DNA of 49,139 bases, taken from contig DHOO01000037.1 of NCBI GenBank assembly GCA_002409975.1, positions 1 to 49,139 on the forward strand. The letters run 5' to 3'. The notes under the pieces are model-generated. The model saw only the letters and a list, made by a program, of their open reading frames with translations, searched no databases and was not told the DNA's origin. A program made the translations under genes and the position numbers. The DNA comes from Firmicutes bacterium UBA5388 (lineage in GTDB: Bacteria; Bacillota; UBA4882; UBA10575). Of this stretch, positions 1-8,806 are shown one piece after another. The first letter of the stretch is position 1. Each line of letters begins with the position of its first letter.

Positions 1-1
1 C

Positions 2-73
2 GCAATTTTCATTCTTTCACGTGCCCTAGCGGTAGCTAGGGTGGGGGACTATCTAGAAAATAGCCCTAGTTGA
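2..73 (+). CDS. possible 3' end of an unidentified gene
   Basis: An open frame enters from the left edge and ends at a TGA at 71-73, giving about 23 residues (AIFILSRALAVARVGDYLEN and three more). The short tail has a plausible protein composition, and FxxSR...A...YLE recalls the C-terminal helix of citrate synthases, but this is far too little for a call. The same DNA holds a perfect hairpin, CCCTAGC-GGTA-GCTAGGG (24-41), so a structured RNA is the alternative. Only sequence to the left can settle it. Confidence 0.25.
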   Translation, partial: AIFILSRALAVARVGDYLENSPS

Positions 74-174
74 TTCATCTGGTCTTGAATAAATCCTACA
101 GGACAGTTGGTCGACTTACCCGCCTTTGATCTTAATCACTTTGTGATATTTAGGAAGCCGGCGTGAGCGACTAC

Positions 175-987
175 TTAGGCAATAATTTTTCTCTCGGTGA
201 GCAGTCTCTGCAATTCAATGGCAATAAAATCTTGATCATTAGAGAAAGCAGAGATAATACCAGCTTTCTCTTTAACTTCAGGCACAGCGTTAGCAGGAGC
301 AATCGCCAGACCAGCCTCATTAAACATAGAAAGGTCATTTAACCAGTCCCCAAAAGCAACGGTCTCGGCAATGTCAATCCCTAAGATCTCCGTTAGAGTT
401 CTTAACCCACTACCTTTATTTACACCCTGCGGACGTATTACCAGCTGGTTATAGCCACTTTTTAAAGAAGGGCTCATATCTAGCTCAACTCCAGGAAGAA
501 CAGTGTTTAACGCTTTATAAATCCCACGAGTTTTAGCTGCTTGATCGATGATAATAATCTGTTCTACCTGTTTGATTCGGGCTTCATTCTCCGTAGTGAA
601 ATCATGTTTATTAATGATAAAACCCCAAGAACGAATCTCTGGATCGGGATCCGCCGTATAACTAAGAAGCTGATCGTTACTGACAAGGTAAACTGAGCCA
701 AGGTGAGCTTTTAGTGTCTTTAAAACCATCTTAGTGACCTGTGGGTTTATAGTTTCAAACACCGGTTGGCGCCAATTTACTGGACGTAGAAACGCGCCAT
801 CTGTACAGATAAAATTTACCGGAAACCCCAGTAAGTCCTCAACATGTTTTGAAAAATGATAGACCCTACCTGTAACCAGAGTGATCTCTACTCCTTGCCC
901 GCGAAGATTGTGTAGAGTTTGCCTGGTAAGATCGCCAATCGTTTTGTCTTTTCTTAATAAGGTTCCATCAAGGTCAAGCGCTAACAT
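175..987 (-). CDS. Cof-type HAD superfamily phosphatase
   Basis: Predicted haloacid-dehalogenase phosphatase of the Cof/YwpJ (IIB cap) group, which dephosphorylates sugar phosphates, nucleotides or cofactor phosphates in the cytoplasm. Motif I is LDLDGTLL at the N-terminus with nucleophile and acid/base Asp, motif II is LVTGR, the lysine motif lies in the NKGSGL stretch, and motif III is FGDWLND near the C-terminus. From the ATG at 987 it is 270 aa, the usual length. The start is uncertain: a good SD (AAAGGAG) lies at 1012-1018, only 2 nt before an in-frame ATA and too far from the ATG at 987, while the longer ATG at 1053 overlaps the upstream gene and has no SD. The substrate cannot be read from sequence. 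It follows the unknown gene at 1035-1487 on the same strand and is probably cotranscribed. Confidence 0.85.
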   Translation of the reverse strand: MLALDLDGTLLRKDKTIGDLTRQTLHNLRGQGVEITLVTGRVYHFSKHVEDLLGFPVNFICTDGAFLRPVNWRQPVFETINPQVTKMVLKTLKAHLGSVYLVSNDQLLSYTADPDPEIRSWGFIINKHDFTTENEARIKQVEQIIIIDQAAKTRGIYKALNTVLPGVELDMSPSLKSGYNQLVIRPQGVNKGSGLRTLTEILGIDIAETVAFGDWLNDLSMFNEAGLAIAPANAVPEVKEKAGIISAFSNDQDFIAIELQRLLTERKIIA

Positions 988-1034
988 CTTTAAGTCTTTA
1001 AATGCTATCTCTCCTTTGCACAAAAGTCTATTCT

Positions 1035-1487
1035 CTATTCGATTCCATACCAATTCAAAAGGAAGGAAAGTAATTCTTCAGTAATATCTTCTCCTTGAGC
1101 CTCGGCTAGTAATCTTTGGCCAATCTCTTTTATTTTTAAGAGCCGATCGCCCACCCCTTCCGGCGGTTCGTGTTCGATGGAAGCTTTGGCCAAACACTGC
1201 AAAAGATATAATCCACAGGCGAACTGAGTAACATTCTCCCATTTCTTCTGACAAACAGCCTCCACCGCCGGAAATAATAACAAGGCCGCTTTTCGGGGGT
1301 AAGGCTTGGTTGCTACCAAAAGATCATCAAAAATACCTAGTCTCGAGCCCTCCACTTGCAGATAACATCCAGGCCAATAAGATAATCGACATTCAATAAG
1401 CGTTAAGATCTGCTGTTTGGTAGGCGCTGTTTCGGCCACCAAATCTTGGATTAAATATTCCTCTAAAAAATAGAGAGAATTTTGCAT
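1035..1487 (-). CDS. hypothetical protein, 150 aa
   Basis: I do not recognise this protein. It is mostly helical, with Leu, Ala and acidic stretches, no signal peptide and no membrane segment. A central stretch with a basic YPRK, then LLLFPAVEAV and a Cys-rich LLQCLAKAS helix, weakly recalls the first helices of polyprenyl synthetases (RPxLxxL...), but the DDxxD motifs are missing, so no function is proposed. I start it at the ATG at 1487 because GGAGGG lies 6 nt upstream; an ATG 18 nt further out has no SD. It precedes the HAD gene on the same strand. Confidence 0.6.
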   Translation of the reverse strand: MQNSLYFLEEYLIQDLVAETAPTKQQILTLIECRLSYWPGCYLQVEGSRLGIFDDLLVATKPYPRKAALLLFPAVEAVCQKKWENVTQFACGLYLLQCLAKASIEHEPPEGVGDRLLKIKEIGQRLLAEAQGEDITEELLSFLLNWYGIE

Positions 1488-1652
1488 TAGGAACCCTCCG
1501 GCCATCTGGTTCTTTCTTTTAAACTACCAAAGTAGTATCAAGTTAGTAATATAATTCTGCATTTCCCTGTTCTTTCCTTCTAGAATGGAGAAACTGTCAA
1601 CAACAAACATCTTGCTTGTTTATTAATCATCAGGAAAATATTACAGCTGAGG

Positions 1653-1681
1653 TTGGACTCTGGCAAAATTTTTGTTATAAT
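1653..1681 (+). promoter_or_regulatory. sigma-A-type promoter upstream of helD
   Basis: TTGGAC (1653-1658), a 17-nt spacer and TATAAT (1676-1681). It predicts an untranslated leader of roughly 140 nt before the helD start at 1828, holding a small hairpin CCCCT...AGGGG around 1733-1757. The rest of the 340-bp gap 1488-1827 shows no other gene. Confidence 0.6.
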
Positions 1682-1827
1682 AAATTCAATTTGGATCAGG
1701 AGGTTAATTTCTAACGAGCCCGCAAAAACTAATCCCCTAACAAGAGCGCAACAGGGGAAGATGGAAAACAATATTATTGTACCATAATAATTTCTATTCG
1801 TCAGTAAGCCCTTGTAAGGAGGAAAAA

Positions 1828-4098
1828 ATGGCTAAATGTAATGATCAACGCTACTATGAAGAAAAGCGATTAACAAGAATTTTGTCGGAGATTCAAAAGC
1901 AATTAGAACATAAATCGGAGTTTTTGAGCAAGTTAAAAAGCACGGTATTAAACGAACGAAAAGCTCTGTGGGACGATGGTCCCCGTCAAGTAGATAGTTT
2001 TGATGCGGCGGTCAATCTTTCCCAACAAATTAGCGAGCTAAGACACTCCGAATTAGGTTTAGAGCATAGTCGACGACAAGTTAGAAAGTTAGAAAGAATG
2101 CTCTTCTCTCCCTATTTTGGACGGATTGATTTTCAAGAAAAGGGAAACACACAACGGGAAGAGATCTATATTGGGATCTCCTCTTTAATTGAGCAGAGTG
2201 GAGAACCTCTGATCTACGACTGGCGGGCGCCAATCGCTAGTATGTTTTATGATTTTGAATTAGGAACTGCTCACTATCTCTGTCAAGCCGGGTTGATTAC
2301 CGGAGATATTTCTTTAAAACGCCAATATAAAATAGAAAATAGTCATCTTATTTATATGTTCGATAGTAACTTGAAAATCGATGATGAGATCCTTCAGGAA
2401 ATTTTAAGTAAGCAAACCGATGAGAAAATGCGGACCATTGTCTCTAGCATCCAACGGGAACAAAACCAAGTCATTCGTGACGATCAGCATCAAGTTTTAT
2501 TTGTGCAAGGAGCAGCCGGAAGCGGTAAAACATCAATTGCTCTCCATCGAGCCGCTTATTATCTATATAAAGAACGGGAGCAAATTACCAGTAAAAATAT
2601 ATTAATCTTCTCCCCTAATCGCTTGTTCGGAGATTACATTTCAAACGTCCTTCCTGAACTTGGGGAAGAGACTATTCTGAGCACTACTTTTCAAGATTTT
2701 ACCAGCAGACTACTACCTAGTAATCTTAAAGTTGAAGATTTTTACGATCAGCTGGAATTTGCTTTCTCTACTACAAGTGAAACTAAATACCACACTAGAC
2801 AGCAGAACATTTATTATAAATCAACACCAGAGTTTTTAAAAGTAATCGAAAATTATATCCACTACCTAACCACTAGGGGAAAACCTTTCAACGATCTCCT
2901 GTTTCAAGGAAAAGTTATCCTAAGCAGAGAGCAGCTGCAGACGCTTTATCAGCAAAGCTATGCTTATTTACCAATGAAAAAACGGCTAATTCAAATCCAA
3001 CGCCGAGCTTTCTTTTTACTCCGCCCTCTTACTCGTCAGAGAATTAAACATCATCTGCAAACCTTTGCTAGCGACCATAACCTTTTCACTGAGAAAGAGC
3101 TTAAAGCTCGCAGCCGACTGGCAACTAAAACTGAGCTGATCCCGGTTAGAGAGGAAATCCACTCTTGGACTGATTTAGATACTTTTCAGCTTTATAAGAA
3201 ACTTTTTTCTAATGAAGCTTTGTTTCTCAAAATGGCTGAAGGAACTCTGCTGCCCCCCACCATCGATCTCATTAGAACAGAGACCTTAAAAAATTTGGAG
3301 CAAGGCTGGCTTGGCTATGAAGACCTTGCCTCTTTCCTCTATTTCAAGGGAAAAATTGAAGGATTTCCTAAATTCCCAGAGATTAAACACCTGATCGTTG
3401 ATGAGGCTCAGGATTATACTTTTCTTCAGTATAAGGTAATTAATGAGCTTTTCTCTACCGCTACTTTAACCGTACTGGGTGATTTAAACCAAGCTATCCA
3501 TCCGTTACAATATCAAAGTTCCTTTGAGGAAATAAAAGATCTTTTTAACCGCAAAAAATCGGGGCTCTTTAACTTAAATAAAAGTTACCGCTCCACCAAA
3601 GAAATTACCACTTTCACCAGTAATCTCTTGAAAAGAGGGGGTGAAATCGAGTATATTAACCGACCAGGAACCAAACCCCTAGTCGTAAAAGTCCAAGAAG
3701 AAAATAAGATTCCTCTTGCCATCGCAGAAAAAATCCAATTTTTAAAAGCAGAAGGGATGCGCTCCCTTGCTGTCATCGCTAAAACCTCCGGCCAGTGCCA
3801 GACGATTTACCTCCAACTAAAGGAGTTGGTTAATCTTCGTTTAATCACCAAAGATGATCTCGTCCTCTCTACTGGCGTCATAATTATCCCTTCCTATCTG
3901 GCAAAAGGGTTAGAATTTGATGCGGTGTTAATCTATGGTAGTGATCAACAAAATTACTTCTGGGCAAGGGAATTAAATATTTATTATACTGCCTGCACCA
4001 GAGCTTTACATCGCCTTATTCTCTTTTACCATGGCCAACCTTCGCCTTTCCTCACTCGTGTGGACCCTGAACTGTATGAGCATGAAGATTATCTTTAA
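1828..4098 (+). CDS. helD: HelD-like UvrD/Rep superfamily ATPase, RNA polymerase recycling factor
   Basis: A 756-aa superfamily 1 helicase-like protein of the HelD family, which in Bacillus binds RNA polymerase and uses ATP to clear stalled enzyme from DNA or nucleic acids. The N-terminus is a charged helical arm (about residues 1-85) of the kind that reaches into the secondary channel. The family-typical YDWRAPIASMFYDF follows. Walker A is GAAGSGKT (228-235), Walker B is VDEAQ (524-528), then a GDLNQAIHP motif, an SYRST motif and a C-terminal ACTRALHRL helicase motif VI. Length matches B. subtilis HelD (about 774). The ATG at 1828 is chosen because AAGGAGG ends 5 nt before it; an earlier in-frame ATG at 1777 lacks an SD. 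It appears monocistronic or to read into the DUF1015 gene 55 nt downstream. Confidence 0.9.
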   Translation: MAKCNDQRYYEEKRLTRILSEIQKQLEHKSEFLSKLKSTVLNERKALWDDGPRQVDSFDAAVNLSQQISELRHSELGLEHSRRQVRKLERMLFSPYFGRIDFQEKGNTQREEIYIGISSLIEQSGEPLIYDWRAPIASMFYDFELGTAHYLCQAGLITGDISLKRQYKIENSHLIYMFDSNLKIDDEILQEILSKQTDEKMRTIVSSIQREQNQVIRDDQHQVLFVQGAAGSGKTSIALHRAAYYLYKEREQITSKNILIFSPNRLFGDYISNVLPELGEETILSTTFQDFTSRLLPSNLKVEDFYDQLEFAFSTTSETKYHTRQQNIYYKSTPEFLKVIENYIHYLTTRGKPFNDLLFQGKVILSREQLQTLYQQSYAYLPMKKRLIQIQRRAFFLLRPLTRQRIKHHLQTFASDHNLFTEKELKARSRLATKTELIPVREEIHSWTDLDTFQLYKKLFSNEALFLKMAEGTLLPPTIDLIRTETLKNLEQGWLGYEDLASFLYFKGKIEGFPKFPEIKHLIVDEAQDYTFLQYKVINELFSTATLTVLGDLNQAIHPLQYQSSFEEIKDLFNRKKSGLFNLNKSYRSTKEITTFTSNLLKRGGEIEYINRPGTKPLVVKVQEENKIPLAIAEKIQFLKAEGMRSLAVIAKTSGQCQTIYLQLKELVNLRLITKDDLVLSTGVIIIPSYLAKGLEFDAVLIYGSDQQNYFWARELNIYYTACTRALHRLILFYHGQPSPFLTRVDPELYEHEDYL

Positions 4099-4153
4099 TT
4101 AACGTTCTGCGATAACCCGGTGCGTAAATGATTTGACTAAAGGAGAGTGACCA

Positions 4154-5470
4154 ATGGTTGATTTCTCAGAACTTGCCGTAAAAATTCCTTCTGTGCTGCT
4201 GCCTGCTGCTAAGTTTGATCCGCAAAAATGGTCGGTCATTGCTTGCGATCAATATACTTCTAACCGAAAATACTGGGAAGACGTACACAACTTCATTGGC
4301 GACAGCCCTTCAACTCTTGACTTAATCCTTCCAGAAGTTTATTTAGAAGATCCTGAAGTCAATAGGCTGATTAAAAAGGTCAACACGAATATGATTAGTT
4401 ACTTAACTAAAAAAATCTTAACCCCGTTAGAACCAGGATTTATCTTAATTGACCGGCAAACCCCCCATGTCCAATCACGAAAAGGCTTACTCCTCGCTGT
4501 TGACTTGGAAAAATACGATTATCGCCCAGGCTCTAAAAGTTTAATCCGCTCTACAGAAGAGACCATCACCGACCGCTTACCACCCAGGATTAAAATCCGC
4601 CAAGGGGGCTGCCTAGAATTACCCCATATCATGCTCTTACTGGATGATCCAGGGCGGTCAGTGATCGAACCTTTATTCAAACACTTGCTAGAGTTACCTA
4701 AAATCTATGACTTTGACTTAATGATGAATAGTGGGCGCCTCACGGGATATCACCTCAAAGACCCTGCTCTAGAGGAACAAGTCTTCAAAGCTTTAGCAAA
4801 CTTAGCGGATCCTACAATTAACTACGAAAAATACGGGGTTAAAGATGAGGTTTTACTGTTTGCGGTCGGTGACGGCAATCATTCCCTAGCCACGGCCAAA
4901 GCCATCTGGGAAGAGATAAAAAGTAAGGCCACTGACCCGTCCGAACTTGAAGAACACCCCGCGCGCTATTGTTTGGTGGAGGTTGTTAACCTTTATGATG
5001 AGGGGCTATTTTTCCATCCGATTCATCGTGTTCTTTTCAACGTTAATACTGATTTGTTTTTTGGACAGTTACAAGCGCATGATCATTGTCAAATCAAGTA
5101 TTCTCCAGCCCCTAGTCTGGAAGCTTTACCAGATAATACCCAGTGTTTTTGCTTTTTTACAAATACTGCTTCCGGTGTGGTTACCATCAACAACCCTAGC
5201 TCTAACCTAACAGTAGGAAGTCTTCAAACCTTTCTTGATGATTTTTTACAGCGCAACCCTCAAACAAAAATTGACTATGTCCACGGAGAGCAGGAGACGA
5301 AGGAGTTAGGCTGCCGGCCAGGAAATATCGGCTTTTTACTTCCCAGTATGGACAAACAAGACCTCTTCAAAACAGTGATTATAGATGGCGCTTTACCTAG
5401 AAAGACTTTTTCTATGGGGGAAGCAGATGAGAAACGCTTTTATATGGAAGCACGGAAAATTTGTCCGTAA
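4154..5470 (+). CDS. DUF1015 family protein
   Basis: A 438-aa protein of the DUF1015 family, widespread in anaerobic bacteria and of unknown biochemical function. The family signature is clear: an N-terminal region with CDQYTSNRKYWEDV and the conserved GDGNHSLATAKA segment (about residue 240), followed by HPARY and EVVNLYDEGLFFHPIHRVL. It appears cytosolic: no signal peptide or membrane segment is visible. Start ATG at 4154 has AAAGGAG 7 nt upstream. It sits between helD and a strong bidirectional terminator, convergent with guaB. Some family members are described as kinase-like or linked to serine metabolism; nothing here decides that. Confidence 0.85.
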   Translation: MVDFSELAVKIPSVLLPAAKFDPQKWSVIACDQYTSNRKYWEDVHNFIGDSPSTLDLILPEVYLEDPEVNRLIKKVNTNMISYLTKKILTPLEPGFILIDRQTPHVQSRKGLLLAVDLEKYDYRPGSKSLIRSTEETITDRLPPRIKIRQGGCLELPHIMLLLDDPGRSVIEPLFKHLLELPKIYDFDLMMNSGRLTGYHLKDPALEEQVFKALANLADPTINYEKYGVKDEVLLFAVGDGNHSLATAKAIWEEIKSKATDPSELEEHPARYCLVEVVNLYDEGLFFHPIHRVLFNVNTDLFFGQLQAHDHCQIKYSPAPSLEALPDNTQCFCFFTNTASGVVTINNPSSNLTVGSLQTFLDDFLQRNPQTKIDYVHGEQETKELGCRPGNIGFLLPSMDKQDLFKTVIIDGALPRKTFSMGEADEKRFYMEARKICP

Positions 5471-5490
5471 AGATAGTCTTAACTCATAAT

Positions 5491-5526
5491 AAACAAAAGC
5501 CACCTCCTTTCAGGTGGCTTTTGTTT
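5491..5526. terminator. bidirectional Rho-independent terminator
   Basis: A perfect stem AAACAAAAGCCACCT / AGGTGGCTTTTGTTT with loop CCTTTC. A/T tracts on both sides let it end the DUF1015 transcript on plus and the guaB transcript on minus. Confidence 0.9.
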
Positions 5527-5562
5527 AAGGTAATTACACAATTCTCATATTTAGTAAATCTT

Positions 5563-7071
5563 TTAGGAAAAATCCAAATCCCCATCCTTTTTAAGGATCA
5601 CATCATGAGCGCTGCCTTCCCTAAGACTTAACGGGGAAACCAGGGTCAGTCGAGCCTTCTTCTGTAACTCGGTAATAGTTAACGCTCCACAGTTACACAT
5701 GGTAGATCTAATCTTCGCAAGCGAAATCTCTAAGTTATCTTTCAGCTTTCCAGCATACGGCACATAAGAATCTACACCTTCCTCAAAGGCTAGTCGATCT
5801 TCTCCCCCCATATCATACCGAGCCCAGTTACGGGCTTTATTAGATCCTTCTCCCCAGTATTCTTTAACATAATTCATCCCTTGTCTTACTTTACGTGAGG
5901 GACTTTCGTCAAAACGAGCAAAATATCTTCCCAACATTACAAACTCCGCTCCCATTGCCAAAGCCAATACCATATGATAATCATGGACAATCCCTCCATC
6001 GGAGCAGATCGGGATATAAATTCCGGTTCGTCGAAAATATTCATCCCTGGCTTTTGCCACCTCAATAACTGCTGTCGCCTGTCCTCGACCAATTCCTTTT
6101 TGTTCCCTAGTAATACAGATTGATCCTCCACCGATTCCTACCTTGATAAAATCAGCGCCTGCTTCCGCTAAGTACAAAAAACCTTCTTCATCTACCACAT
6201 TACCCCCACCAACTTTGACGGAATCATTAAACTTTTCTTTAATAGCTCGAATCGTCCGGTACTGCCATTCCGTAAACCCATCCGAAGAATCCACACAGAG
6301 AATATCTACGCCCGCGTCTACCAAAGCCGGTACCCGTTGCTGATAATCCCTGGTATTAATTCCGGCGCCCACCACTAACCTTTTATGGTCGTCAAGCAAC
6401 TCCAAAGGATTTTCTTTATGAGCGGTATAATCTTTCCTGAAAACCAAATATTTTAGATTCTGGTGTTCATCGATAATAGGTAAACAGTTTAATTTGTGTT
6501 CCCAAATTAAATCATTAGCTTCAGATAATGTAAGCCCTTCTTGTCCGTAAATAATTGAAGAAAATGGTGTCATAAAGTCTTTAACTTTAGTTTCGACCGG
6601 AGTTCTCCCTCGCCGATAGTCCCGACTGGTAACAATCCCCAATAACTTTCCGGTTGGCGAACCATCTTCAGTAATGGCAATCGTAGAATGACCTGTTCTT
6701 TGCGTTAACGCCATAACATCCAGGAGAGTATGCTCCGGCGTTAAATTGGAATCACTGACCACAAAACCTGCTTTGTAGTTTTTTACCTTTTTTACCATCT
6801 CTACTTGTTCATCAATCGGTTGGGAGGCATAGATAAAAGAAATGCCTCCTGATCTAGCCAATTCAATAGCCATCTTATGATCAGAAACCGCCTGCATAAT
6901 CGCTGAAGAGAATGGAATATTTAAATACAACGAAGCATTTTCTCCTTGTTTGAACCTGACAATTGGCGTTCGAAGACTTACCCTTTCAGGAGTACAATCT
7001 TTGGTTGTCAAATTCGGAATCAATAGATACTCACTAAAAGTCCTACTCGCTTCTTGATAGAAATAGGCCAT
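5563..7071 (-). CDS. guaB: IMP dehydrogenase, Tritrichomonas-type subfamily
   Basis: Inosine-5'-monophosphate dehydrogenase (502 aa): IMP + NAD+ to XMP, the committed step to GMP. It has a (beta/alpha)8 barrel with a tandem CBS insert (about residues 95-215). The catalytic loop is GIGGGSICITREQKGIGRGQ with the nucleophile at Cys319; the mobile flap is ARNWARYDMGG with Arg418-Tyr419. These numbers match those I recall for the T. foetus enzyme, as do Lys310 and Glu431 at the positions linked to weak mycophenolate binding. The N-terminus (TFSEYLLIP) and the GGGSICITREQ loop differ from ordinary bacterial GuaB (GPGSICTTR). Start ATG at 7071 has AGAAAGGGG 7 nt upstream and is preceded by a consensus promoter. 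Transcription ends at the shared terminator near 5500. Confidence 0.95.
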   Translation of the reverse strand: MAYFYQEASRTFSEYLLIPNLTTKDCTPERVSLRTPIVRFKQGENASLYLNIPFSSAIMQAVSDHKMAIELARSGGISFIYASQPIDEQVEMVKKVKNYKAGFVVSDSNLTPEHTLLDVMALTQRTGHSTIAITEDGSPTGKLLGIVTSRDYRRGRTPVETKVKDFMTPFSSIIYGQEGLTLSEANDLIWEHKLNCLPIIDEHQNLKYLVFRKDYTAHKENPLELLDDHKRLVVGAGINTRDYQQRVPALVDAGVDILCVDSSDGFTEWQYRTIRAIKEKFNDSVKVGGGNVVDEEGFLYLAEAGADFIKVGIGGGSICITREQKGIGRGQATAVIEVAKARDEYFRRTGIYIPICSDGGIVHDYHMVLALAMGAEFVMLGRYFARFDESPSRKVRQGMNYVKEYWGEGSNKARNWARYDMGGEDRLAFEEGVDSYVPYAGKLKDNLEISLAKIRSTMCNCGALTITELQKKARLTLVSPLSLREGSAHDVILKKDGDLDFS

Positions 7072-7110
7072 TTTACAACCCCTTTCTTATTGACCATCTG
7101 AATTTTTTCA

Positions 7111-7139
7111 ATTATAATGAAGTTTTTAGGCAATGTCAA
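7111..7139 (-). promoter_or_regulatory. consensus sigma-A promoter of guaB
   Basis: Read on minus: TTGACA (7139-7134), 17-nt spacer, TATAAT (7116-7111), about 35 nt before the guaB ATG. Both hexamers are perfect. No purine riboswitch or long leader fits in the short gap. Confidence 0.8.
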
Positions 7140-7157
7140 GACCACACTTAAGGATTG

Positions 7158-7175
7158 GGATACAACGCAAAAAGC
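7158..7175 (-). repeat. solo terminus of the type I palindromic repeat
   Basis: GGATACAACGCAAAAAGC is identical to one end of the 116-bp repeats at 9189, 40077 and 42649. The rest of the element is absent, so this is a remnant or an independent arm. It lies between the divergent guaB and ypeB promoters. Confidence 0.7.
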
Positions 7176-7192
7176 TATAAGGATTATTTGTC

Positions 7193-7222
7193 TGAATATC
7201 CAAGACTGTCTGGGGAATATTA
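7193..7222 (+). promoter_or_regulatory. possible sigma-G-type promoter of ypeB
   Basis: TGAATA (7193-7198), 17-nt spacer, AATATTA (7216-7222) resembles the forespore sigma-G pattern (TGNATA ... CATNNTA). ypeB homologues are sigma-G controlled in Bacillus. The match is partial. Confidence 0.35.
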
Positions 7223-7267
7223 TTCATGAAATAGCCAAAATGTATTCGTTGAAAGGGTGGTAAAAGG

Positions 7268-8701
7268 TTGGCGGATGAAAAAAGGAACAGGTTTGAACCT
7301 AAAATTACTATCCCCCTCCTCACCGTAGCGTTATTAGCCTCCCTAGCCTGGGGCTATAGTCAATACCGCAGCAAACGGAGCTGGGAGATCAAAGCGGAAA
7401 ATCAATACAACAAATCTTTCTCCGAACTAGCTACCCATGTTGGAGAATTAGAAACTCAATTGACCAAAGTAATGGTCTCTAATTCTCGCCCTAATTTAGT
7501 AAAGAATTTCTCCGATATTTGGCGTCAAGCTTATCTTTCCCAAGAAGATATGGGTCAACTGCCTCTAACTTCGGTCGAGCTGGCCAAGACTAAGGAGTTC
7601 TTAGCTAAAGTTGGAGCCTTTTCCTTTAATACGGTAACCAGACTAAACAAAGATGAAAACCAAAAAAACGATCAAGACGGCAAAAACATTCAGTATTTGA
7701 CGCAAAAAGACTGGGAAACCTTACAGGGGCTTCACCGTCAAGCCCGTTACCTCTCAGGACAGCTTATTAACCTCCAGGAAAGGATGTTGGAGGCGGGGGA
7801 GAAATGGACAGGTGTAGAGCGTATTGCTACCACTTCGATGGTGGCTGATGTCTCAAAGCGTCTGGAAAATAACAAGATTACAAAGAGTTTCATGATGATG
7901 GAGGATGGTTTTGAACGCCTTCCTGAACCTGAAATGGAAGGAAATCTACTCAACTTCAAACCAGTCCCTAAAGGGATAACTGGTCAGGAAATTAGCGTAG
8001 AACAAGCGCGGGAAATAGCCAGGGATTATATTGATCAGGGCACAACCCGCTATGGAGTAAACTATGAAGGGCAAATCAAAGGAGATTATCCTCTATACCT
8101 TTTCCGGCTAGTAGAAGAGGACGAGAAGGGAAAAGAAAGAAAAGGCTCCGCTCTTGCCCGCATCGCTGTTACGGGCAAAGGTGGACACGTCGCCTGGATG
8201 CTTAAAGAGAGAGGAGTCGCCAAAAGCAACATTTCTCTTGAGCAGGCCAAAGAGAAGGCTAGAACTTATCTTGAAAACCGTAACTACCAAGGGATGACCC
8301 CTGTTGGCGTTGAAGACTTTAGAAACATTGCCTTAGTTTCTCTTTGCCGAACTGCAGAGCAAACTGTAGTTTATCCGGAGATGATCAAGGTACAGGTAGC
8401 CTTGGATGATGGAGAGATCTTAGGAACCGAAGCCATGTCCTACTTAACTTTTCATGACCCAAAAAGGACGATCTCTGCACCACGTTTAAGTGAGGTGGAA
8501 ATAAAGAAGAGACTCAACAACCATTTAAAAGTAGAGCAGATCAAAAAGGCGGTAATTCTTAATGACCACTTTCAGGAAATACTAGCTTACGAATGTGATG
8601 GTATTCTAGAACAAGAGCGGTTTCGTATTTTCGTTAACGCCACAACCGGAGAGGAAGAACGGATCCAGCGGGTGAACGCGCAGGGAGTAGAAATCAAATA
8701 A
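7268..8701 (+). CDS. ypeB: spore germination protein YpeB
   Basis: A 477-aa YpeB homologue. In Bacillus YpeB is an inner-membrane-anchored forespore protein that protects and localises the cortex-lytic enzyme SleB and is degraded on germination. One N-terminal membrane segment (about 13-30, IPLLTVALLASLAWGY) is followed by a helical domain with conserved NSRPNLVKNFSDIWRQAY and DMGQLPL stretches, then PepSY-like repeats in the C-terminal half (ISVEQAREIARDYI, ISLEQAKEKARTYL). Length fits the family (about 450). Start is TTG at 7268 with GGGTGG 7 nt upstream. Unusually, no sleB lies beside it: guaB is divergent upstream and a terminator follows. Confidence 0.9.
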   Translation: MADEKRNRFEPKITIPLLTVALLASLAWGYSQYRSKRSWEIKAENQYNKSFSELATHVGELETQLTKVMVSNSRPNLVKNFSDIWRQAYLSQEDMGQLPLTSVELAKTKEFLAKVGAFSFNTVTRLNKDENQKNDQDGKNIQYLTQKDWETLQGLHRQARYLSGQLINLQERMLEAGEKWTGVERIATTSMVADVSKRLENNKITKSFMMMEDGFERLPEPEMEGNLLNFKPVPKGITGQEISVEQAREIARDYIDQGTTRYGVNYEGQIKGDYPLYLFRLVEEDEKGKERKGSALARIAVTGKGGHVAWMLKERGVAKSNISLEQAKEKARTYLENRNYQGMTPVGVEDFRNIALVSLCRTAEQTVVYPEMIKVQVALDDGEILGTEAMSYLTFHDPKRTISAPRLSEVEIKKRLNNHLKVEQIKKAVILNDHFQEILAYECDGILEQERFRIFVNATTGEEERIQRVNAQGVEIK

Positions 8702-8724
8702 AACCGGCCTCTGGCCGGTTTTTT
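8702..8724 (+). terminator. Rho-independent terminator after ypeB
   Basis: Stem AACCGGCC / GGCCGGTT with loop TCT, followed by a six-T tract, directly after the stop codon. Confidence 0.9.
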
Positions 8725-8806
8725 ACTCTTATTTTTTTTCAGAACTAGCCGATACAAACTAGTGAAGACTATTTTGATTTTCCTAATTTTAACAGGAGGT
8801 ATTGCC

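Noticed and set aside
1..175. Possible structured RNA at the left edge (hairpins 24-41, ATCAC-TTT-GTGAT near 140, GTCG...CGAC pairing)
   Set aside because: I compared it by eye with RNase P, tmRNA, 6S, T-box and common riboswitches and found no conserved core; the 5' part may be coding and the region is cut by the window.
1580..1771. 63-aa minus-strand open frame between the unknown gene and helD
   Set aside because: It overlaps the strong helD promoter, has no SD, and its hydrophobic composition follows from AT-rich DNA.
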